Origin: Metarhizobium sp964253915
GTDB taxonomy: Bacteria; Pseudomonadota; Alphaproteobacteria; Rhizobiales; Rhizobiaceae
Assembly: GCF_964253915.1 (NCBI RefSeq)
Contig: NZ_CAXUSG020000007.1
Coordinates: 186,001 to 250,000, forward strand
DNA: 64,000 nt
Direction: 5' to 3'
Numbering within the stretch: the first letter of the stretch is position 1; each line of letters starts with the position of its first letter. Positions 48,935 to 58,921 of the stretch are shown piece by piece. Position numbers and translations under genes: made by a program. Below the pieces are notes generated by a model. That model had not been told where the DNA came from and did not search any database. It saw only the letters and a program-made list of their open reading frames with translations.

Positions 48935-49507
48935 ATGCATATCCTCGACGCCGAAAGAGTGCGATTGCGCAACTGGAAAGAGACCGACCGTGATCTCTTC
49001 CATGAGATCAATGCCGATCGCAAGGTGATGGAATTCTTTCCCTTCCGCCGGACGAAGGCGGAATCCGACGTCCTGTTCGACAAGGTCCGGGGAATGATCG
49101 ATGACACCGGCTTGGGCTTCTATGCCCTCGTCGACAGGATCAGCGACGAGCCGATGGGGTTTTGCGGCCTGTCGCGACCCAATCTGGAACCGCAACTGGA
49201 AACCCAAGGCGTCGAGATCGGCTGGCGGCTGGCGACACGCTTCTGGGGTAAGGGTTATGTGACGGAAGCGGCAGCGGCGCTGATGCAGCACGGTTTTGTC
49301 ACCGTCCAGCTTCCCGAGATCGTCTCGTTTGCCGTCAGTGCCAATCATCGCTCGACGGCGGTGATGGAGCGGCTCGGGATGCGACGGGACCCCGGCCGCG
49401 ATTTCGATCACCCCCGCGTGCCCGACAGCCATCCGCAGCTGCGCCGCCACGTCGTCTATGTCGTGACCAATCAGGAATGGCTCGCCCGCCAAGCGGGCAA
49501 GCCCTGA
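48935..49507 (+). CDS. GNAT acetyltransferase, RimJ/RimL type
   Basis: This 190-residue N-acetyltransferase has the N-terminal block LDAERVRLRNWKETDRDLFHEI and acetyl-CoA loop VEIGWRLATRFWGKGYVTEAA (read in two parts around 88-110), typical of Rim-like proteins that acetylate protein N-termini or small amines. It follows serB by 29 bp and may share its transcript. The acceptor is unknown. Confidence 0.85.
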   Translation: MHILDAERVRLRNWKETDRDLFHEINADRKVMEFFPFRRTKAESDVLFDKVRGMIDDTGLGFYALVDRISDEPMGFCGLSRPNLEPQLETQGVEIGWRLATRFWGKGYVTEAAAALMQHGFVTVQLPEIVSFAVSANHRSTAVMERLGMRRDPGRDFDHPRVPDSHPQLRRHVVYVVTNQEWLARQAGKP

Positions 49508-49520
49508 CTGCAGCCGGCCG

Positions 49521-51074
49521 CTATTCCAGCGGCAGGGCAACGAAACGCAGGTCGCCCGTGGCACCCGCGATCATCAGATGCGCATTGCGCCGGCCTTCGC
49601 TCTTCAACTCGCCAAGCTTCTTGGTGACGGCCGCCGGCGTATCGACGAAGCTCTGCGCCACCTCGACGATGACCTCGCCCTTCTTGACACCCTTCTGGGC
49701 TGCCACGGAGCCATCGGCGACCTCGGTGATCAGGACACCTTCCACGCCTTCGGAAATGCCGAAGGACTTGCGCCCTTCCGCATCCAGCGCGCCGAGCGTC
49801 ATGCCCAATGTCGCCGCCGGCGTCACGTCGCCATCCTCCTGCGGTGTATCGGGCGTTGCCTGCTCATTGTTGTCCGCATCCGGAACGGTCTCTTCCTCGC
49901 CTTCCGGAACGATGACGGGATCGGTCTGCGCCGCCGCCGTGTCGACGCTGTCTTCCAGGCGACCGAGCGTCACCTTGACGGTCTGTTCCTTGCCGTCGCG
50001 CAGGATGACCACGTCGACTGCCTTGCCGACCGGGCTTTCCGCCACGACGCGCGGCAGGTCGCGAACCTCGGCAACGGCCTTGCCGTCGAATGTTAGGATC
50101 ACGTCGCCGGTCTTGATCGGGCCGTTTTCCACCGGTCCGCCCTTGACGACGCCGGCAACCAGCGCGCCACGCGCCCGGTCGAGGCCGAGGCTCTCGGCGA
50201 TGTCATCGGTGACCGGCTGGATGCGCACGCCGAGCCAGCCGCGACGCGTCTCGCCGAACTCGATCAACTGCTTGACGATATTCTCCGCCAGTTCCGTCGG
50301 CACGGCAAAGCCGATGCCGATCGAACCGCCGCTCGGCGAGATGATCGCCGTGTTGATGCCGATGACCTCACCCTTCATGTTGAAGAGCGGGCCGCCGGAA
50401 TTGCCCTTGTTGATCGCCGCATCGGTCTGGATGAAGTTGTCGTAGGGGCCGGCATTGATGTTGCGGCCGCGGGCCGAAATGATGCCGACCGTCACCGAGC
50501 CGCCGAGGCCGAACGGATTGCCGATCGCCATCACCCAGTCGCCGATGCGCATCACCTTCGAATCGCCGAATTTCACCGCCTTGAGCGGCGCCTTCGGCTC
50601 GACCTTGAGCACCGAAAGGTCGGTCTTCGGGTCGGTGCCGATCAGCTTCGCCTTGAGCTTCGAGCCGTTCGGAAACACCACCTCGATATCGTCGGCGCCC
50701 TCGATGACGTGGTTGTTGGTGACGATGAAGCCGGCCGGATCGATGACGAAACCGGAACCCAGCGAATTGACCTTGTGGCTGCCGCTGCCGTCATTCTCGC
50801 CCTTGAAGAAATCGTTGAAGAACTCCTGGAACGGCGAGCCTTCCGGGATCTGCGGCAGCGGTCCGCTTTCGTCCTTCTCCTTGACGTTCTGAGACGTCGC
50901 GATGTTGACGACGGCGTCGAGCAGCCCTTCCGCCAGATCCGCGACCGAAGCCGGCCCGGTGCCGGGCGGCGTCCCTTGTGCCTGCACGGCAGGCACTACT
51001 GCGCCAACAAGCAGGCTTGCGGTCGCCAGCATCACCAGTGAACGTTTCAGGGATGATCGTATCGTCAGCGCCAT
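49521..51074 (-). CDS. Periplasmic serine protease, DegP/HtrA (Do) family
   Basis: The 517-residue envelope protease and chaperone has a signal peptide (cleavage near AQA, residue 32). The catalytic triad is H122 (NNHVIEG), D152 (DLSVLKV) and S226 (GNSGGPL). Two PDZ domains follow, separated by an acidic linker (EGEEETVPDADNNEQ). It degrades or refolds damaged envelope proteins. It is convergent with the GNAT gene and lies downstream of hflC on the same strand, separated by a terminator. Rhizobial chromosomes commonly show this hfl-degP order. Confidence 0.93.
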   Translation of the reverse strand: MALTIRSSLKRSLVMLATASLLVGAVVPAVQAQGTPPGTGPASVADLAEGLLDAVVNIATSQNVKEKDESGPLPQIPEGSPFQEFFNDFFKGENDGSGSHKVNSLGSGFVIDPAGFIVTNNHVIEGADDIEVVFPNGSKLKAKLIGTDPKTDLSVLKVEPKAPLKAVKFGDSKVMRIGDWVMAIGNPFGLGGSVTVGIISARGRNINAGPYDNFIQTDAAINKGNSGGPLFNMKGEVIGINTAIISPSGGSIGIGFAVPTELAENIVKQLIEFGETRRGWLGVRIQPVTDDIAESLGLDRARGALVAGVVKGGPVENGPIKTGDVILTFDGKAVAEVRDLPRVVAESPVGKAVDVVILRDGKEQTVKVTLGRLEDSVDTAAAQTDPVIVPEGEEETVPDADNNEQATPDTPQEDGDVTPAATLGMTLGALDAEGRKSFGISEGVEGVLITEVADGSVAAQKGVKKGEVIVEVAQSFVDTPAAVTKKLGELKSEGRRNAHLMIAGATGDLRFVALPLE

Positions 51075-51210
51075 AGGGCTTCCTCATGCTGGAATTGCGG
51101 GACGCGGCGAAGGCCACCATAATTCGGAATGATCACAGGTTAAATGGCCTTTTCAGGGCAGCCGGATCATATTGCCGCGAGCAGGCCACTTGTCGGCCCC
51201 CTTGTCCACA

Positions 51211-51240
51211 CCAAAGAAAGAGGCCGGAAAACCGGCCTCT
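51211..51240 (-). terminator. Terminator after hflC
   Basis: AGAGGCCGG, loop of four, CCGGCCTCT is a perfect 9-bp stem; on the minus strand it is followed by TTCTTTGG. It separates hflC from the protease gene. Confidence 0.85.
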
Positions 51241-51270
51241 CGAAGTCTCGTGTCATGCCCGGTCGGGCAA

Positions 51271-52215
51271 TCAGTTCGCCGGAACCGCTGCGCCGCCGGT
51301 GACCGGTACGGCGCCATCTGCCGGCTGCGCCGCAGCGCCGGCCGAATTTTCGAAATAGCGGAAGAATTCCGAGTTCGGCGAAAGCACCATCGTCGTGTCC
51401 GGGCTGCCGACCGCCGCCACGTAAGCGCGCATCGAACGGTAGAACTCGAAGAACGACGGGTCCCGCGAAAAAGCGTCGGCAAAGACGCGGTTCCGCTCGG
51501 CATCGCCTTCACCGCGCAGGATTTCCGAATCGCGCTGGGCTCCGGCGATCAGCTCGACCACCTGGCGGTCGGCGATAGCGCGACGGCGCTGGCCTTCTTC
51601 GTTACCGCGGGCGCGGATCAGTTCCGCTTCGGCAAGACGCTCGGCCTTCATGCGCTCGAAGGTCTGCTGCGAGACTTCCTGCGTCAGGTCGGTGCGGCGG
51701 ATGCGGACGTCCTCGATGCGCAGGCCGAGCGATTCGGCATCCGGGCGCAGGTCGTCACCGACCTCCTTCATCATCGAGGCACGCGCATCGGACAGTGCCG
51801 ATTCGAAGCCGCGCAGACCGTAAACCCGGCGCAACGAAGCATCGAGACGGGTACGCAGGCGCGATTCGGCCGCTTCCCGGTCACCCGAGACGGTTTCGCG
51901 GAAACGACGCGCATCGGTGATCTTGTAGACCACGAAGGCATCGACCTCGTAGAACTTGCCGCCCGAAACCTGGACGCGGATATTGTCCAGATCGAACCGC
52001 AGGGCCTGGTCCTGCACGTACTGGACGCGGTCGGCATCCATGAAGGCGAACGGCAGCTTGAAGTAGAGGCCGGGCTCCGTCTTGACGTCGCGGATCTGAC
52101 CGAAGCGGACGACGATCGCCTGCTCGCGCTCGTTCACCACGAAAACCGACGAATAGATAATCCCGAGAACGACGACGAGGCCGATCAGGAAAGCGGGCAA
52201 ACGATTGGACATCAC
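51271..52215 (-). CDS. hflC: Modulator of FtsH protease, HflC
   Basis: The 314-residue SPFH-family protein has one N-terminal membrane helix (LPAFLIGLVVVLGIIYSSVFVV) and a long periplasmic SPFH region with coiled coil (ERMKAERLAEAELIRARGNE). With HflK it forms a cage around FtsH and restrains its membrane-protein proteolysis. Its ATG overlaps the hflK stop by 4 bp (ATGA), so the two are made together. Confidence 0.95.
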   Translation of the reverse strand: MMSNRLPAFLIGLVVVLGIIYSSVFVVNEREQAIVVRFGQIRDVKTEPGLYFKLPFAFMDADRVQYVQDQALRFDLDNIRVQVSGGKFYEVDAFVVYKITDARRFRETVSGDREAAESRLRTRLDASLRRVYGLRGFESALSDARASMMKEVGDDLRPDAESLGLRIEDVRIRRTDLTQEVSQQTFERMKAERLAEAELIRARGNEEGQRRRAIADRQVVELIAGAQRDSEILRGEGDAERNRVFADAFSRDPSFFEFYRSMRAYVAAVGSPDTTMVLSPNSEFFRYFENSAGAAAQPADGAVPVTGGAAVPAN

Positions 52216-53315
52216 TGCGTCCCTCCCTGCTGCGACTGCGGACGGGTGATCTCGTTGAGCGGCAGGTAAGGCAGCACGCCTTGCTTTTCGTCGATGATGA
52301 TCTTCTTCGAGTTCTTCAGCACGTTTTCCATCGTTTCGAGGAAGAGACGCTTGCGCGTGACATCCGGCGCCTTGGAATATTCGTCGTAGATAGCAACGAA
52401 ACGTTGCGCTTCACCTTCCGCTTCCTTGACGACGCGATCCTTGTAGGCGGCCGCTTCTTCGCGGTTCTGCGCCGCCTGACCACGGGCCTGACCGAGCTTC
52501 TGGTTGGCGTACTGGTTGGCTTCCTCGACGAAACGGTCTTCGTCCTGCTCGGCGCGCTGCACTTCATCGAACGCGTCGGCGACTTCACGCGGCGGTGCCG
52601 CATCCTCGATCGCCACGGCATTCACCGAGATACCCGAACCGTAATGGTCCATGGTCGTCTGGATGGTGCTCTTCACTTCGGCGGCAATCTGCTGGCGGTT
52701 GTCGCGGAAAATATCCTGCGCCGGACGGCGGCCGACCACTTCGCGCATGGCGCTCTCGGCCACCTGCTGCAGGGTCTCTGCCGGATTTTCGAGATTGAAG
52801 AGGTAGGACTTCGGATCGCTCACCGTATAGAGCACGGAGAACTGCACGTTGACGATGTTCTGGTCGCCGGAAAGCATCAGGCCGGAATTCGAAGAAGACG
52901 ACGCCTTCGAGCCGATATTCTGCTGCTGCTCGGTCACCTTGACGATTTCGACGGTTTCGAACGGCCAGAGGTGGAAATGCAGGCCGGGCATGGCGACTTC
53001 CTGCTTCGGCTTGCCGAAGCGAAGTTCAACGCCACGTTCGTCCGGCTGGACGGTGTAGATCGACTGGATGAGCCAGAAGATGACGAGGACGCCGGCGAGA
53101 ATGACGAGCACGCCGCCGTTGAAACCACCGGGAATGATATTCTTCAGCTGGTCCTGACCCCGCCGGATGATATCTTCGAGATCCGGAGGGCCGCCATTGT
53201 TGCCACCGCCGCCGCCACGCGGGCGGTTCGGTCCCTGGCCCCAAGGCCCCTGATTATTGCCGCCACCGCCCCCCCAAGGGCCGCCGCCGCCACCATTCTG
53301 ATTGCTCCAGGGCAT
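52212..53315 (-). CDS. hflK: Modulator of FtsH protease, HflK
   Basis: The 367-residue SPFH protein has a Gly/Asn/Pro-rich cytosolic N-terminus (NGGGGGPWGGGGGNNQG), one membrane helix near residue 70-90 (GVLVILAGVLVIFWLIQSIY), then the SPFH domain and coiled coil. It partners HflC in the FtsH complex. ATG 53315 directly opens the Gly-rich family start (MPWSNQNGGG); an upstream in-frame ATG is not supported. Confidence 0.95.
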   Translation of the reverse strand: MPWSNQNGGGGGPWGGGGGNNQGPWGQGPNRPRGGGGGNNGGPPDLEDIIRRGQDQLKNIIPGGFNGGVLVILAGVLVIFWLIQSIYTVQPDERGVELRFGKPKQEVAMPGLHFHLWPFETVEIVKVTEQQQNIGSKASSSSNSGLMLSGDQNIVNVQFSVLYTVSDPKSYLFNLENPAETLQQVAESAMREVVGRRPAQDIFRDNRQQIAAEVKSTIQTTMDHYGSGISVNAVAIEDAAPPREVADAFDEVQRAEQDEDRFVEEANQYANQKLGQARGQAAQNREEAAAYKDRVVKEAEGEAQRFVAIYDEYSKAPDVTRKRLFLETMENVLKNSKKIIIDEKQGVLPYLPLNEITRPQSQQGGTQ

Positions 53316-53457
53316 CAAAACCTCATCTGTAAGACTTGCGCAAACGGTCGTACCCGCAATCCATATGACTGCCGGCACGCGTTATCCACCTTATAGGTAT
53401 CGCAGACAGTGCTTTCAACGCGACATGCTAAACTTCGGGCCAATTAACGGAAAATAG

Positions 53458-53982
53458 TTAAACTTTGGCCGCCCGCCGCCGGTAGATAACAAAGCGGGTG
53501 GCATAACTGTCGCGCTCACCGGCGGGAACGACTTCCTCGTCGCCTTTTTCCCAAAACGCTGGATCGATGGCGGGAAACCGCGTGTCGCCCTCCACCACAC
53601 AGTCCACGTGGGTGACATAGAGGATATCGGCCCGATCCAGCGCCTGCCGGTAGATTTCGCCACCGCCGATCACCGCAATTTCCGGCGCATCCGTTTCCGC
53701 AGCCAGAATTGCCGCCTGTGCCAATGCCGCATCGAGATCATGAACGGCATCAACGCCCGCAAATTGAAAACCCGTATCGCGGGTGATGACGATGTTCGGC
53801 CGTCCCGGCAACGGCTTGCCGATCGACTGCAGCGTCTTGCGTCCCATGACCACCGGCTTGCCGAGCGTCAGCGCCTTGAAGCGCTTGAGATCGGTCGACA
53901 GCCGCCACGGCATGTCGCCGTCACGGCCGATGATGCCATTCTCCGAAACGGCGACGACGATGGAAATGGCGGGAACTGGCAT
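53458..53982 (-). CDS. folA: Dihydrofolate reductase
   Basis: The 174-residue enzyme reduces dihydrofolate to tetrahydrofolate with NADPH. Family motifs are ISIVVAVSENGIIGRDGDMPWRL (read in two parts from residue 6) with the acid after the WR loop, PVVMGRKTLQSIGKPLPGRP, and AVIGGGEIYRQAL. ATG 53982 has AAGGA 6 bp upstream. It precedes hflK by 142 bp on the same strand and belongs with thyA functionally, since both run the dTMP-folate cycle; a large unrelated gene now separates them. Confidence 0.95.
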   Translation of the reverse strand: MPVPAISIVVAVSENGIIGRDGDMPWRLSTDLKRFKALTLGKPVVMGRKTLQSIGKPLPGRPNIVITRDTGFQFAGVDAVHDLDAALAQAAILAAETDAPEIAVIGGGEIYRQALDRADILYVTHVDCVVEGDTRFPAIDPAFWEKGDEEVVPAGERDSYATRFVIYRRRAAKV

Positions 53983-54222
53983 GCATGTCCTTTCTGCTTG
54001 GAGACAAGGCTCTCCCCGCATCTCTTACATCCGGTTTCTTTGCGGCGCCATCTCCTGCATGGAAAGCGTGTCAAAAGGGGTGAAACTTAGATTTTCGTTC
54101 ACCATCGCCACTAAACGAATAGAAACAAAAAGCACCTAGTGTCGCCTCCAGAAGAGAAAATCTGAATTTTTCATTTTGATAGACATCAATAAACGGGGCG
54201 TCGCACCTTAGGGAGTCAGGAT

Positions 54223-56019
54223 ATGCCATTAAGCGCAACAGACCGTAAGACCTTTGACGACAAAGTCGTACCCGGGGTTAGGGAAGTATTTGGCAGCGAC
54301 GCCCTCACCCGGACCCAAGCATCCTTTATACTGGCCGAACTGGAAAAGAACCCCTCGGCAGCCAACTCGTTTTTCGCCGCGAAAATCTTCGACGTACCCA
54401 TGGTTCGAAGCGGCTCCACCCATGTCTGCCGCGCCATCATGTGCATCAAGGCTGTCAACGGAGTGGTAATCGGCGGCGTGTCGGCGGACAAGATTACCGC
54501 CCAATACAATTCGATGCTTATCGACTACAGGACAGACGATAGGAAAAAGAACACATACAGGCTCGAGCTGACGAGCATGATCGCCGCCTTGGGAACCGCC
54601 CGAGGGTCGGAACCGACGATGTCGTCTGAACCGCTGCGCCCGCAAGACACCGCGAGCCACCCCGACGCCATTGCGCCAGTCTTCCTTCCGACAGAGCTGG
54701 AAAAGAGGATGAAAGCCAACTTCCTCGCGTCGATCAGTTCCGCCGGAGCGTCCGGCGGCCGAAGCAACCTCGCTTATCGCCTGACCAACGAAATCTCCAG
54801 CAGCCGCACCGGGCCGTTCATCCCGGTCGACCAACGGGTCCTCGCCCCGGACACGCTCACCGCAAAGGTTACGAGCGACAGGGAAAGCGCCATTCTCGAC
54901 GTGAAGACGAAATTCCTCAGCCTGGCGAACCAGAACCTGGTGCATCTGACCAAGATGGGCGAGCAGGTGGACAGCGCATACGACAACTTCAGTGCCGTCT
55001 ACCGCGATGCCGGCGAAGCGGGTAACGCCCGCCTGAAACTCATCTCGATGATCGCGACCAAAACCCTCTCGGCCATTCCGGTCGTCGGTTCCGTGGTGGG
55101 CGCCGTGGCCGGTGCATGCATCGATTCGCTCAAGTACAATACCAAGATCGCCCAGACGGACTACGAACGCGCACCCCCGATCATCGACCAGAGCAGCGCC
55201 ATCTCCCGCATGGTCGGCGCGGTGACCGAGAAGGTCGACAAGCATACGACGCTCGGCGTTCGCGCCGATACCATCCCCACCGTGCGCTCCATCCGCCAAC
55301 TTCTCAGGGATAGCTGGGCGGTAGCCCAGGAGGGTGCGGAAACGGCGCTGAAAGAAACGCTGCAGACCACATTCGAAATGGAAGGCGACGCCCGCCAGCA
55401 AGCGAGGTCCGCGCAGCAGCGCATCGCCCTCCACGGCAACAAATTCGGCTCCTACCTTCACGGCGACGTCATCAACAGCATCAAGAAGGACAAGGAAGAC
55501 ATCAAGCGGGCCCTCGAAAACTATTTCATGCGGCGGGTGATGATCCCCGACGACAAGATGAGCAAGTATGTCGAACTCAGCCTTTTTGCCACCTACATGG
55601 AGCAACTGGTGAAAACGGAAAAGTTCCACGCCCGTTTCGCCGACATCAAGGGCATCAGCTTCTCGCTTCCGGCGCCTGTCGCAACGCGGCTGATACAGCT
55701 TGAAATCATCCAGCCGAAAGGCAGCAGCCACTATATCGACGTGGTGAACGGCGGCCGGCTGCCCTACGACGGGCACCAGGTGCACGATCTCGGCCTGCTG
55801 CTCTTCTTCCGCTGGTATGCGGACGTAAACCCCTTCGAGATGATCGGCAGTTCGACCTTCACGCCGGCAAAACTCGACGCCAAGATCAAGCAATACATCA
55901 CCAGCATCGGTGCCGCGATCAACAGCAGCAAGTCGAAGGGCTTCTTCCGCTCCGGCGTCAAGGACATGACGCAGATCGCAAGCGTGCACGAAAATCAGGT
56001 TAAGGCCATTCGCGCCTGA
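54223..56019 (+). CDS. Large protein of unknown function between folA and thyA
   Basis: The 598-residue protein matches no family I recognise. It has no N-terminal signal. A hydrophobic Gly-rich stretch (AIPVVGSVVGAVAGACIDSL, about 284-303) resembles a glycine-zipper membrane helix. Helical regions with coiled-coil character flank it (about 225-280 and 345-440). The C-terminal part contains SHYIDVVNGGRLPYDGHQVH and ends in basic Ser/Lys-rich residues. A clear SD (AGGGAG, 8 bp before ATG) supports translation. It lies on the opposite strand to folA and thyA. The zipper recalls pore-forming or secreted toxin-like proteins, but this is only a resemblance. Confidence 0.7.
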   Translation: MPLSATDRKTFDDKVVPGVREVFGSDALTRTQASFILAELEKNPSAANSFFAAKIFDVPMVRSGSTHVCRAIMCIKAVNGVVIGGVSADKITAQYNSMLIDYRTDDRKKNTYRLELTSMIAALGTARGSEPTMSSEPLRPQDTASHPDAIAPVFLPTELEKRMKANFLASISSAGASGGRSNLAYRLTNEISSSRTGPFIPVDQRVLAPDTLTAKVTSDRESAILDVKTKFLSLANQNLVHLTKMGEQVDSAYDNFSAVYRDAGEAGNARLKLISMIATKTLSAIPVVGSVVGAVAGACIDSLKYNTKIAQTDYERAPPIIDQSSAISRMVGAVTEKVDKHTTLGVRADTIPTVRSIRQLLRDSWAVAQEGAETALKETLQTTFEMEGDARQQARSAQQRIALHGNKFGSYLHGDVINSIKKDKEDIKRALENYFMRRVMIPDDKMSKYVELSLFATYMEQLVKTEKFHARFADIKGISFSLPAPVATRLIQLEIIQPKGSSHYIDVVNGGRLPYDGHQVHDLGLLLFFRWYADVNPFEMIGSSTFTPAKLDAKIKQYITSIGAAINSSKSKGFFRSGVKDMTQIASVHENQVKAIRA

Positions 56020-56040
56020 GCCCACGGCCAGGAAGGCGCC

Positions 56041-56835
56041 TCACACCGCAATCGGCGCCCTGATCGTCGCATCCGCCTCATAACCTTCGAGGGTAAAATC
56101 CTCGAAGGTGAAGGCGAAGATGTCTTTCACATCGGGATTGATGCGCATCGTCGGCAGCGCCTTCGGCGTCCGCGAAAGCTGCAGCTTCGCCTGCTCGAAA
56201 TGGTTGGCGTAGATATGCGCATCCCCGAAGGAATGGACGAAGTCGCCCGCCTTCAGCCCCGTCACCTGCGCCACCATCATCGTCAGCAGCGCATAGGAGG
56301 CGATGTTGAAGGGCACGCCCAGGAAGATATCGGCCGACCGCTGGTAAAGCTGGCAGGACAGCCGCCCGTCGGACACGTAGAACTGGAACAGGCAGTGGCA
56401 GGGCGGCAGCGCCATCTCGTCCACTTCGGCCGGGTTCCAGGCAGAAACGATGTGGCGGCGGGAGTTCGGGTTGGTCTTGATACCCTCGATCAGCCCGGCG
56501 ATCTGATCGATATGCCGGCCGTCCGGTGCCGGCCAGGAACGCCATTGCGAGCCGTAGACCGGGCCGAGGTCGCCGTTCTCGTCGGCCCACTCATCCCAAA
56601 TCGAAACGCCGTTCGCCTTGAGATAGGCGATGTTGGTCTCGCCCTTCAGGAACCACAGGAGTTCGTGGACGATCGATTTCAGGTGCAGCTTCTTGGTCGT
56701 CAGGACCGGAAAGCCCTCGGCGAGATCAAAACGCATCTGGTAACCGAAGACCGAGCGCGTGCCCGTACCGGTGCGGTCGCCGCGGTCGCTGCCGGTGTCC
56801 ATCACATGGCGCAAAAAGTCGAGATATTGTTTCAT
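56041..56835 (-). CDS. thyA: Thymidylate synthase
   Basis: The 264-residue enzyme makes dTMP from dUMP with methylene-tetrahydrofolate. The catalytic Cys146 is in LPPCHCLFQF, and RRHIVSAWNP and QLYQRSADIFLGVPFNIASY (the dUMP site) follow the family. ATG 56835 opens MKQYLDFLRHVMD as in E. coli and gives the same length; ATG 56865 would add ten residues without family support. It is convergent with the 598-residue protein gene. Confidence 0.96.
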   Translation of the reverse strand: MKQYLDFLRHVMDTGSDRGDRTGTGTRSVFGYQMRFDLAEGFPVLTTKKLHLKSIVHELLWFLKGETNIAYLKANGVSIWDEWADENGDLGPVYGSQWRSWPAPDGRHIDQIAGLIEGIKTNPNSRRHIVSAWNPAEVDEMALPPCHCLFQFYVSDGRLSCQLYQRSADIFLGVPFNIASYALLTMMVAQVTGLKAGDFVHSFGDAHIYANHFEQAKLQLSRTPKALPTMRINPDVKDIFAFTFEDFTLEGYEADATIRAPIAV

Positions 56836-56869
56836 GAGCGTGCCGCCGTCGATTCCCTTGAGCATCCCA

Positions 56870-56894
56870 GTTTAGCCGCCAAAGGCGGCCAAAC
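56870..56894 (-). terminator. Hairpin between DUF2853 and thyA genes
   Basis: Arms GTTTAGCCGCC and GGCGGCCAAAC (one mismatch) enclose AAA, upstream of thyA and downstream of the DUF2853 gene. There is no T-run; it may partly separate the two genes. Confidence 0.4.
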
Positions 56895-56944
56895 CAAGCG
56901 GCCATGCGGGGTATCCCCATCTTCGCCGGCGGCAGCGGCAGCCG

Positions 56945-57256
56945 TTACAGCGAACCGAGCTTGCCGAGTTCCTTGGCAACCAGGTAATAGAAGGTCACGC
57001 GCGATTTCGAGCGGTCGGCCGCCATCGCCTTGCAGGTGGTATCGATCGCCTTGTCGGCTTCATCGCCACCGATGCCGAGCTTCTTTTCGCACCATTTTTC
57101 CTTGACTCGGGCGAGTTCGGTCGGGTCGGAGGCCGATACCAGCGAGGAATCGCGGTTGCGCAGCGCAATCCCCAGGTGGCGCACGATCTTCTGCACGATG
57201 GCCTCGTCTGCATTGCCATCGTACTTCTTCACGTCTGCGAGATAGTCGGTCGTCAT
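56945..57256 (-). CDS. DUF2853-family protein
   Basis: The 103-residue cytosolic all-alpha protein opens MTTDYLADVKKYDGNADEAI and later has VKEKWCEKKLG, then DTTCKAMAADRSKSRVTFYY. This matches the DUF2853 family of unknown function, which is widespread in Rhizobiales and Bacteroidetes. ATG 57256 has GGAGAG (AAGGAGAGC) 4-8 bp upstream. Its role is not known; it precedes thyA by 109 bp. Confidence 0.78.
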   Translation of the reverse strand: MTTDYLADVKKYDGNADEAIVQKIVRHLGIALRNRDSSLVSASDPTELARVKEKWCEKKLGIGGDEADKAIDTTCKAMAADRSKSRVTFYYLVAKELGKLGSL

Positions 57257-57701
57257 GTGCTCTCCTTCCTCCGGGGTGCATCGTTGGCGGCACCCGCGCC
57301 GCGAGAATGGTGGAAGCATTTCCCGGCGTCAAGCGGCGGCGAATTCCTGTTCGGATGCCCGGGAACCGGATCGGCGGGAGGTCTCGCAGCTGTGGTTGCG
57401 GGGGACACCACTGTTGTTGGTGAATTCCCCTCCGTGCTAGAGGAGTAAAGGCTGCCACGCCAAAATAGCCTTGCCTCCTGCATTCCTGATCTCAACAATC
57501 AAACCGGAACACACGTGGCGGACAACGGGAATAAACTGCACGCCGGGTTCCGGCCGATAGAAATCTGCAGCACGATTGCGCCAACCTCGATAATTCGATC
57601 AACAATTATATTCGCTTATGGCACCTTCACGCTGCGGTACGATTCCAGTCTTCGTGAATTTCGATAAAATTTTCTGTGTCGTTTCACCTTTGGAGGTTTA
57701 A
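57257..57701. other. Intergenic interval before the RND efflux operon
   Basis: About 445 bp between two divergent genes. No gene is convincing on either strand. The right part (57580-57690) is AT-rich (CAACAATTATATTCGCTTATGG) and probably holds the efflux promoter; the SD GGAGG is at 57692-57696. No regulator gene is adjacent. Confidence 0.4.
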
Positions 57702-58921
57702 ATGATGGCGTCTGTCGAGCAGAGCCTTACGCACCACCGAACGGGCTATTTTCCGCGCCTGCGGCAACACTATATCCTTGTTTCGACAATACTGACGCTG
57801 CTTGGACCAACGATTGCGGTCGCTCAAGAACAATCCCTCCCTCTCGTGACCGTGGCCAAGCCCATCGTTCGCGATGTTGTCGATAACGACGAATTCATCG
57901 GCCGCTTCGAAGCCGTTGATCAGGTCGAGGTCCGCGCCAGGGTGGGCGGCTACCTCGAGGAAATCCGGTTTAAGGACGGAACCATCGTCCAGAAGGGCGA
58001 TATCCTGTTCGTCATCGACCAGCGCCCCTATGTCACCGCCCGCAATCAGGCCAACGCTGCGCTGGAGGTTGCCAAGTCGACGCTGACCTTCGCCGAAGCC
58101 CAGTTCAAGCGGGCCGAATCCCTGGCGCAAAGCGGCAGCCAGTCGATATCGACGCTCGATGACCGCCGCCGCGAATGGATTTCTGCCCAGGCAAGCGTGC
58201 AGGGTGCCCAGGCCGCGGCCGACCGGGCCGCACTCGATATGGAATACACGGAGATCAAGGCGCCGATCACCGGCCGCATCGACCGCCGTCTCATCTCCGC
58301 CGGCAACCTGATCCAGGCGGATCAGTCCATCCTGACGACGATCGTTTCGATGGACCCGATCGACTTCTATTTCGACGTCGATGAGCGCCGCCTCTTGAAC
58401 TTCGCCGACACCGCCCGCTCCCGCGGTTCGGACCTGCAACAGGGCGGCGGCGGCCTCGACGTGAAAGTGGAGATCACCGACAGAAACCAGGAGGCCTTCG
58501 TCGGTAAGCTCGATTTTGCCGAAAACCGCGTCGACCATGAAACCGGCACCATGCGTATCCGGGCACGGTTCTCGAACCCGGATCTCATCCTGCAGCCGGG
58601 CCTGTTCGGGCGTGCGCATATCGAGGCCTCGAACACCTACAAGGCGGTGCTCATACCGGATGAAGCGATCGGATCGGATCAGGATCAGCGCATCGTCTAT
58701 GTCGTGGGCGATGACGGAACGGTATCGTCGAAGCCTGTCAGGCTCGGGCCGCGCATTTACGGATACCGCGCCATCCGCGAAGGACTGTCAGGCGACGAGC
58801 AGATCATCGTCAACGGGCTGATGCGTGCCCGTCCGGGCGTCAAGGTCAAGCCGGAAGTCACGACCCTGCCCGAGACGAGAACCGAAGGTGCGCCCGACTC
58901 CGCGACGCTGGAGGCGCTGCA

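Noticed and set aside
53216..53310. Gly-rich repeats in the hflK 5' part as a DNA tandem repeat
   Set aside because: They encode the normal Gly/Asn-rich HflK N-terminus and do not form exact tandem units.
54229..56025. 598-codon open frame antisense to the orphan gene
   Set aside because: The plus-strand frame has a good SD and varied, protein-like composition; the antisense frame is dominated by Val/Asp/Arg and lacks a start signal.
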